From assembly GCA_020524245.1 (NCBI GenBank), contig JAIVLN010000001.1, positions 1,178,001 to 1,242,000 on the forward strand: 64,000 nucleotides of DNA, written 5' to 3'. The notes under the pieces were generated by a model. That model was not told where the DNA came from and did no database searches. It saw nothing but the letters and a program-made list of their open reading frames with translations. Made by a program: the position numbers and the translations under genes. Positions 59,973 to 64,000 of this stretch are shown here, piece after piece. This DNA is from Rossellomorea aquimaris. GTDB lineage: Bacteria > Bacillota > Bacilli > Bacillales > Fictibacillaceae. Every line of letters starts with the position of its first letter. Position 1 is the stretch's first letter.

Positions 59973-61283
59973 TTAATCGTCGTCCTCTTCGTCCTCATCA
60001 TCGTCTTCGTCTTCTTCGTCATCATCTTCTTCGTCTTCATCTTCTTCGTCGTCTTCTTCGTCTTCGTCATCTTCTTCGTCGTCATCGCGATCATTGTCTC
60101 GGTCGCGTTTTCGTTCCTCACGATCACCATCGTCATCTCGATCGCGTTTTTGCTTTTCACGCTTCTCTTGTTTTTTCTCAGCTTTTTCTTGTTTCTTTTC
60201 AGCTCGTTCTTCTTGCTTTTCTTGTTTCTTCTCAGCTCTTTCTCGTTCTTTTTGAGCTTTCTTTTCAGCTTTTTGCTGGGCTTTTTCAGCTTTCTTAGCT
60301 GCTTCTTCTACATCCTCTTGATCTTCATCTTCGGACTCGTCATCCTCATTTGCTTCCTCATCAGTGGATTCAGATTCTTCATCGTCAGATTCCTCTTCTG
60401 ACTCTTCCTCTTCTTCCATGTCTTCTTCTTTTTTATCGTGCTTTTCTTCTAGTTTAGCAATCTTTTTCTCCAATTTAGCGAACGCTTTTTGGATATTTTT
60501 CATAAGTGATTCTTGAGCTTGAGGGTTTTCAACAAGCGTTAATGCCATTAACAATGCGTCAATGTTGTGAGAAAGCTTGGATTGAAGTTCGTCCATGTCA
60601 GAATCTTCTTCCTCTTCTTCAGTGGACTCTTCATCTTCTTCTGTTGCTTCTTCAGATTCTTTTTCACCTTCAGTGGACTCGTCGTCACCTTCAGAAGCTT
60701 CCTCTTGTTCAGAACTTTCCTCAGAATCTTCTGTTCCTTCTTCAGTATCTTCAGAAGACTCATCGTTACTTTCTGATTTTTCAAGAGCTGCTTCTTGTGC
60801 TTTGATCGCTTCTTCAAGCGTCTTTTCAGCTAGCTCAGTTTCACCAGCAGCAAAAAGAGCGTTGGCTTCAGCAATTCTCTTAGATGCAATTTCAGCTAAA
60901 ATCTTTGCTTCCTCGAAGTCGTCAGAAGCTACTGCAAGACGTACATTTTCAATCAACGTTTTTACAAAATAGAAAAAGTCACCTGGTAATAGGGACGGTT
61001 CTTCTGCTTCTTCTTCAGATTCTTCTTCCTCTGTAGCTTCTTCTTTTTCTTCAGATTCTTCTTCAGTAGAATCCTCTGATTCCTCTTCTGTAGAAGACTC
61101 GTCCGTGCTATCTTCGGTTGAAGTCTCTGTCCCTTCTTCCTTTGACGTTTCTTCCGTGTTGGATGTTTCGTCACTCATCTCCACTTTTGGAGTAGACTCA
61201 TCCGTGTTTGCAAGTGCAGCTGGAGATGCTCCGAATAAGAGTAAAGATGCTGCGCTTAGTACTGCAATCCATTTCTTCATCAT
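59973..61283 (-). CDS. Secreted, highly acidic DUF5667-domain protein
   Basis: A 436-residue exported protein from ATG 61283 (AAAGGA nine bases upstream; the earlier ATG at 61292 overlaps that site). Signal peptide about 1-25. Residues about 27-95 are Ser/Thr/Glu repeats, then the helical DUF5667 domain (about 96-170, PGDFFYFVKTLIENVRLAV and ALFAAGETELAEKTLEEAI). A second acidic block, a helical segment, a Glu/Lys/Arg-rich stretch (about 325-395) likely to form a rigid single helix, and a C-terminal Asp/Glu run follow. No enzyme motifs are seen. It probably acts as a surface or matrix polyanion. A cyclic-di-GMP riboswitch with terminator precedes it. Confidence 0.85.
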   Translation of the reverse strand: MMKKWIAVLSAASLLLFGASPAALANTDESTPKVEMSDETSNTEETSKEEGTETSTEDSTDESSTEEESEDSTEEESEEKEEATEEEESEEEAEEPSLLPGDFFYFVKTLIENVRLAVASDDFEEAKILAEIASKRIAEANALFAAGETELAEKTLEEAIKAQEAALEKSESNDESSEDTEEGTEDSEESSEQEEASEGDDESTEGEKESEEATEEDEESTEEEEEDSDMDELQSKLSHNIDALLMALTLVENPQAQESLMKNIQKAFAKLEKKIAKLEEKHDKKEEDMEEEEESEEESDDEESESTDEEANEDDESEDEDQEDVEEAAKKAEKAQQKAEKKAQKERERAEKKQEKQEERAEKKQEKAEKKQEKREKQKRDRDDDGDREERKRDRDNDRDDDEEDDEDEEDDEEDEDEEDDDEEDEDDDEDEEDDD

Positions 61284-61311
61284 TTGCTTCATTCCTTTCG
61301 AGTTTTTTCAT

Positions 61312-61346
61312 AAAAAAAGCAGACTACGAGAGTTGCAGAATCTTGC
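61312..61346 (-). terminator. Riboswitch-controlled terminator before the DUF5667 gene
   Basis: On the minus strand GCAAGATT and AGTCTGC pair (one bulge, one wobble) and are followed by TTTTTTT, about 30 bases before the gene. It lies between the c-di-GMP-I aptamer and the ribosome site, the expected expression platform. An alternative hairpin TTGCAAGATTCTGCAA could compete with it. Confidence 0.65.
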
Positions 61347-61404
61347 AATCCTTGTAATATGCCCTATCGACCTATGAATAGCTGTAATCTTACTTATGTA
61401 TGAC

Positions 61405-61510
61405 TGATCGGTCCTAGGCAACTGGCTGACATAGGTGGGGTTCACCTTTAGTCCCTTTAGCTTTGCGTCACTACCTTTCGATAGCTTTGCCTTTATCTGC
61501 TTTCGATGGT
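61405..61510 (-). promoter_or_regulatory. c-di-GMP-I (GEMM) riboswitch
   Basis: The minus strand shows the aptamer in order: AAAGGCAAAGCTATCGAAAGG (GAAA tetraloop hairpin CTATCGAAAGGTAG), the core GTGACGCAAAGCTAAAGGGA with CTAAAGG, the second stem AGGTGAACCCCACCT, and the closing AGCCAGTTGCCTA that pairs with AGGCAA. All conserved blocks of the class-I cyclic-di-GMP aptamer are present. TATACT at 61519-61514 could be the -10. A terminator lies between aptamer and gene. It should switch the acidic DUF5667 gene in response to cyclic-di-GMP. Confidence 0.92.
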
Positions 61511-61657
61511 TTTAGTATACAACAATTCGACATAATCTTCGAAGTAATATTTACCTGTTTTTTCAGAAAATTACTAGTGCCTTCCGCTCAGAAAACCAAT
61601 CCGAGTACTCAGAAAGACCTCTTTTTAGGTATATAGACTTAGTCGAAATGTTAGGTA

Positions 61658-61716
61658 GTACCAGGCACCGATTGAGAGGCCTTGGTACCATTGGCTTCCT
61701 GATCGGTGCCTGGTAC
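61658..61716. repeat. REP-like 59-bp inverted-repeat element
   Basis: GTACCAGGCACCGAT and ATCGGTGCCTGGTAC are a perfect 15-base inverted pair at the ends of a 59-bp segment. It is the best-preserved member of the family also seen at 31546, 48949 and 49044. A RAYT-type transposase gene is 1.6 kb to the right. Confidence 0.85.
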
Positions 61717-61739
61717 GGTCTTCGGTACCGTCTTCTTGA

Positions 61740-61770
61740 CAAAAAAAGAGAGCTGCTCGGGGCAGCTCAA
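61740..61770 (-). terminator. Terminator of the small lipoprotein gene
   Basis: On the minus strand GAGCTGC and GCAGCTC form a hairpin followed by seven T, about 65 bases past the stop codon at 61831. Confidence 0.85.
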
Positions 61771-61830
61771 AATGTGAGGGTGAGGGAGGTAGGTCGTGTG
61801 CCTACTATAAAACTTAAATAAAAAATATGA

Positions 61831-61992
61831 TCAAGAACCTTCTTCAGACGATTCTCCGTCTTCAGTATTGGTTTCTTGTTCTTCATTTGCTGGTTCTTCG
61901 TTAGCTGGTTCTTCTTCCGTTCCATTACAAGCTGTAATTAACATAATTGCGAGTAGTGCAGATCCTAGTTTAGCGAGAAAACTTTTCTTCAC
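61831..61992 (-). CDS. 53-residue acidic lipoprotein
   Basis: A GTG-started frame with AAGGAGTGG ten bases upstream. The peptide has a lipoprotein signal (KKSFLAKLGSALLAIMLITAC, cysteine at 22) and a mature part made of acidic repeats (EEEPANEEPANEEQE, then TNTEDGESSEEGS). It would be a membrane-anchored, negatively charged surface peptide. It is followed by a good terminator. No function can be assigned. Confidence 0.7.
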   Translation of the reverse strand: MKKSFLAKLGSALLAIMLITACNGTEEEPANEEPANEEQETNTEDGESSEEGS

Positions 61993-62144
61993 GTTCAATC
62001 CACTCCTTATATCGCAAAAGTTTTGAACCGGCTTGTTTTCCGGTTAACTACACTATAGTAAATTTTTTGCGATATTTGTTAGAATTTACTGAATGAATAC
62101 ACAAGTCTAACGATGTTTACATCTCGCTAACATTGGCTTAATAA

Positions 62145-62768
62145 TTACTTGCGAAGGATTGCTCTCACTGGGCTCGCGTCGGATTCGGCTAATGGAAGTG
62201 GCAGTGCAATCAGCTCGTAAATGCCCTCTTCTACATCTTCCAGCATGACGCTTTCAAGGATATGAATGTCGTGATCCAGCAAGCTGTGATGTGCTGGTAA
62301 GTTTTTGGAGTCTACTTGATCGACGGATGGAACGTCCACGCCAATCAATCGAATTCCGTTTTCTTTTAAAAATGGAGCAAGTTCAGGTGATAAGTATGTA
62401 ATCGACTCTGGAAACTTCGTTCGGTCTTTCCATGAGCCTGTTTTGATTAACACCCGCTCCACCTCACTCAAATCATAGCCTTGTAAGTCTTCCGGCTTGA
62501 TGGATTCGCGCCCTTCCAGATGGACGACGAGTGCGTCACCTACATAAAGGTCGGGCTCCAAGTCAAGCATCTTTTTCCCATCATCATCAAAATGGAACGG
62601 TGCATCCACATGCGTTCCTGTATGCGTGCTGAATGTGACACTCCCGACATTCACGGAACCTGTTTCTGCTTTCGTCCAATTGAGTTTGAATGAGAAAGGC
62701 GTATCACCTGGCCACGTAGGTACGCCCTCTTTTAACGGTTGAGAAATATCCCAAATCTTCATCTCCAA
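62145..62768 (-). CDS. Cyclase/kynurenine formamidase-like metal hydrolase
   Basis: A 207-residue protein of the cyclase family (PF04199). The metal-binding motif FSTHTGTHVDAPFHF (about residues 46-60) and the later HSLLDHDIHILESV are conserved. The family includes kynurenine formamidase, but no other tryptophan-degradation gene is present, so the substrate is open. It begins ATG with GGGGGAG upstream, 21 bases after fabZ, and is probably co-transcribed with it. Confidence 0.85.
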   Translation of the reverse strand: MEMKIWDISQPLKEGVPTWPGDTPFSFKLNWTKAETGSVNVGSVTFSTHTGTHVDAPFHFDDDGKKMLDLEPDLYVGDALVVHLEGRESIKPEDLQGYDLSEVERVLIKTGSWKDRTKFPESITYLSPELAPFLKENGIRLIGVDVPSVDQVDSKNLPAHHSLLDHDIHILESVMLEDVEEGIYELIALPLPLAESDASPVRAILRK

Positions 62769-62789
62769 ACTCCCCCTCTTTCGGCGTTT

Positions 62790-63224
62790 TTAGTCTTCTT
62801 TTTTACCAAGAGCAAACATGATTTCCGTTTCGCATGCAACTTCTCCGTCGACAGTCGCCGTCGCTTTTCCTTTACCCATCGAACCACGTACGCGAGTCAG
62901 TTCAACTTCGAGGCGAAGCTGGTCTCCTGGACGGACTTGACGCTTGAAGCGGCAATTGTCGATTCCTGCAAAAAAGGCGAGGCGTCCGCGGTTTTCTTCT
63001 TTTTTCAATAACGCAACAGCACCCACTTGCGCGAGCGCTTCAACGATCAGGACACCTGGCATGACCGGGTATTCAGGGAAATGTCCGTTGAAGAATTCTT
63101 CGTTCGCTGATACGTTCTTCACGCCGATTGCGTGCTTCCCTTCTTCTACTTCTAAAATCTTATCTACGAGTAAAAATGGATAGCGGTGCGGGATGATTTC
63201 TTTGATTTCGTCAATGTTCAACAT
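62790..63224 (-). CDS. fabZ: 3-hydroxyacyl-ACP dehydratase FabZ
   Basis: A 144-residue hot-dog-fold dehydratase. It has [20 protein letters not shown] with the catalytic histidine, then [25 protein letters not shown] with the catalytic glutamate in LIVEAL. It removes water from beta-hydroxyacyl-ACP in fatty-acid elongation and is essential in most Bacillaceae. AGGAGG precedes the ATG. In B. subtilis fabZ (ywpB) lies near ywqCDE and the flagellar and mbl genes, so the order here is partly conserved. Confidence 0.96.
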   Translation of the reverse strand: MLNIDEIKEIIPHRYPFLLVDKILEVEEGKHAIGVKNVSANEEFFNGHFPEYPVMPGVLIVEALAQVGAVALLKKEENRGRLAFFAGIDNCRFKRQVRPGDQLRLEVELTRVRGSMGKGKATATVDGEVACETEIMFALGKKED

Positions 63225-63303
63225 ATGTATCCTCCTATGGTTAACACTCTTTTTCCTTATGATAGCATAAATCGTTTTGGAAAAAGAAATCCGTGAAGGT
63301 GGA

Positions 63304-63900
63304 TTACGTAGGGATTAAGATCTCTACAGTCAGGTTGTTGCCGGTGATGGATATGGCTGGGTCATTTTCGACGAACTTCTGGTATTCGATGTTCTGTGGG
63401 TATGAGAATTGGGCCAGGACTGGATAAGGGTTTACGGGGATTTTCCGATCAAATTGCGTGTAGGTAAGGTAACTGCTCCACTCATAGTTGGAGGGTTGTG
63501 TGACGAGGTCGGCTTTGACCGGGTTCAAGTGGATGTATTTGCTGACATCGAGCTGGTAGGCAGGCGAACTGATCAGATTTGAAAAATATCGCCCCTGGAA
63601 CAGGTGACCGACGTAGTCATATTTACGGTTGAAGTAAGTGGCGTAGCGGTAATTCAGCTTTTGCATGATTTGTTGGATGTGAGTGTCATGGGATTTCAGT
63701 TGTAGATGGATGTGGTTCGTCATGAGGCAATATGCGTATAAGTCGAAGGGGTATTGTGTACGGGTTTCTGTGAGATATTTCAAGTAAATGTAGCGGTCTT
63801 GCGAGTCATAGAAAAGCGGGGTTTTTCGGTTTCCGCGGGTGGTGATGTGATACTCGGCACCGGGATACCAAATTCGAGGTTGGCGAGGCAAATGCATCAC
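63304..63900 (-). CDS. REP-associated tyrosine transposase (RAYT, IS200-like Y1 family)
   Basis: A 198-residue Y1 HUH transposase. The start [19 protein letters not shown], the HUH motif in [12 protein letters not shown] (about residues 65-75), the catalytic-tyrosine helix [12 protein letters not shown] and the [12 protein letters not shown] signature are all present. RAYTs are single-copy domesticated relatives of IS200/IS605 transposases that process REP hairpins. No terminal repeats or REP elements flank this gene directly, but REP-like 59-bp elements occur elsewhere in the window. The ATG at 63900 has a GGAGT site upstream. The last 100 bases of the window show no further gene. Confidence 0.85.
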   Translation of the reverse strand: MMHLPRQPRIWYPGAEYHITTRGNRKTPLFYDSQDRYIYLKYLTETRTQYPFDLYAYCLMTNHIHLQLKSHDTHIQQIMQKLNYRYATYFNRKYDYVGHLFQGRYFSNLISSPAYQLDVSKYIHLNPVKADLVTQPSNYEWSSYLTYTQFDRKIPVNPYPVLAQFSYPQNIEYQKFVENDPAISITGNNLTVEILIPT

Positions 63901-64000
63901 TCCTAATTCAATATAGTGGTTAGGTTTTGGGTTTGGCTCGGGGATGTGTGACGAGGACTGTTGAACGAATTCGAACGAAGTCGAAAGAAGGGTTAACCTA

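Noticed and set aside
63901-64000. Terminal repeats or REP arms next to the RAYT gene
   Set aside because: Only short A/G-rich repeats (GAACGAA, GTCGAAAG) are seen; none match the 59-bp element arms.

Overview
The window looks like the chromosome of a low-GC, spore-forming member of the Bacillaceae. Supporting signs are AGGAGG-type ribosome sites, a Rap/Phr pair, a Spo0E-type phosphatase, LytR-CpsA-Psr enzymes, SLH-domain surface proteins, a YwqC/D/E tyrosine-kinase module beside galU and ugd, and fabZ at the right edge. I cannot name the species. No tRNA, rRNA, prophage or CRISPR array was seen.

Region 1 (1-16.8 kb) is a Wzx/Wzy-type exopolysaccharide locus read leftwards. It starts with the Wzz-like modulator, tyrosine kinase and PHP phosphatase (YwqC/D/E), then a structured intergenic RNA candidate, flippase, polymerase, three GT4 glycosyltransferases, a nucleotidyltransferase/kinase-like fusion, an acetyltransferase, the initiating phosphoglycosyltransferase, a Gfo/Idh oxidoreductase and a DegT aminotransferase cut by the window edge. 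The last genes fit a WbpB/WbpD/WbpE-type route to an acetamido sugar. An LCP ligase, galU and ugd lie upstream. The sugar genes are visibly A+T-richer than the rest, as is usual for exchanged polysaccharide cassettes.

Region 2 (17-32.2 kb) carries signalling and surface genes: DUF5317, a 29-residue membrane peptide, a GGDEF+HD-GYP protein, an SLH lytic transglycosylase, an SLH/propeller-like protein behind a probable degenerate c-di-GMP-I riboswitch, and a secreted M14 peptidase. It also holds a Rap regulator coupled to a Phr precursor with three copies of a signal-like motif, plus tandem paralogous membrane-anchored proteins.

Region 3 (32.2-47.4 kb) is housekeeping and envelope: a 1151-residue membrane protein, a UPF0173 hydrolase, PanF/YhdT, a second LCP enzyme, a lipid kinase, an SLH/CAP protein, an LTA synthase-like enzyme and an acyltransferase. 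A recurring AATCAAACGTTTGATT-type palindrome is scattered here.

Region 4 (47.4-64 kb) has a PLD-like protein, a YhcR-like nuclease/nucleotidase, a Spo0E-like phosphatase, eleven 52-bp tandem repeats, an orphan ZorA/ZorB-like motor pair, a class-B PBP, and an extremely acidic DUF5667 protein behind a well-formed c-di-GMP-I riboswitch with a terminator. After a small lipoprotein, a cyclase and fabZ comes a RAYT-type transposase. REP-like 59-bp inverted repeats are scattered through the window.

The strongest leads are the three-copy Phr, the 52-bp array with compensatory arm changes, the orphan ZorAB pair, the c-di-GMP riboswitches, the EAR-like RNA and a likely AUU start codon.
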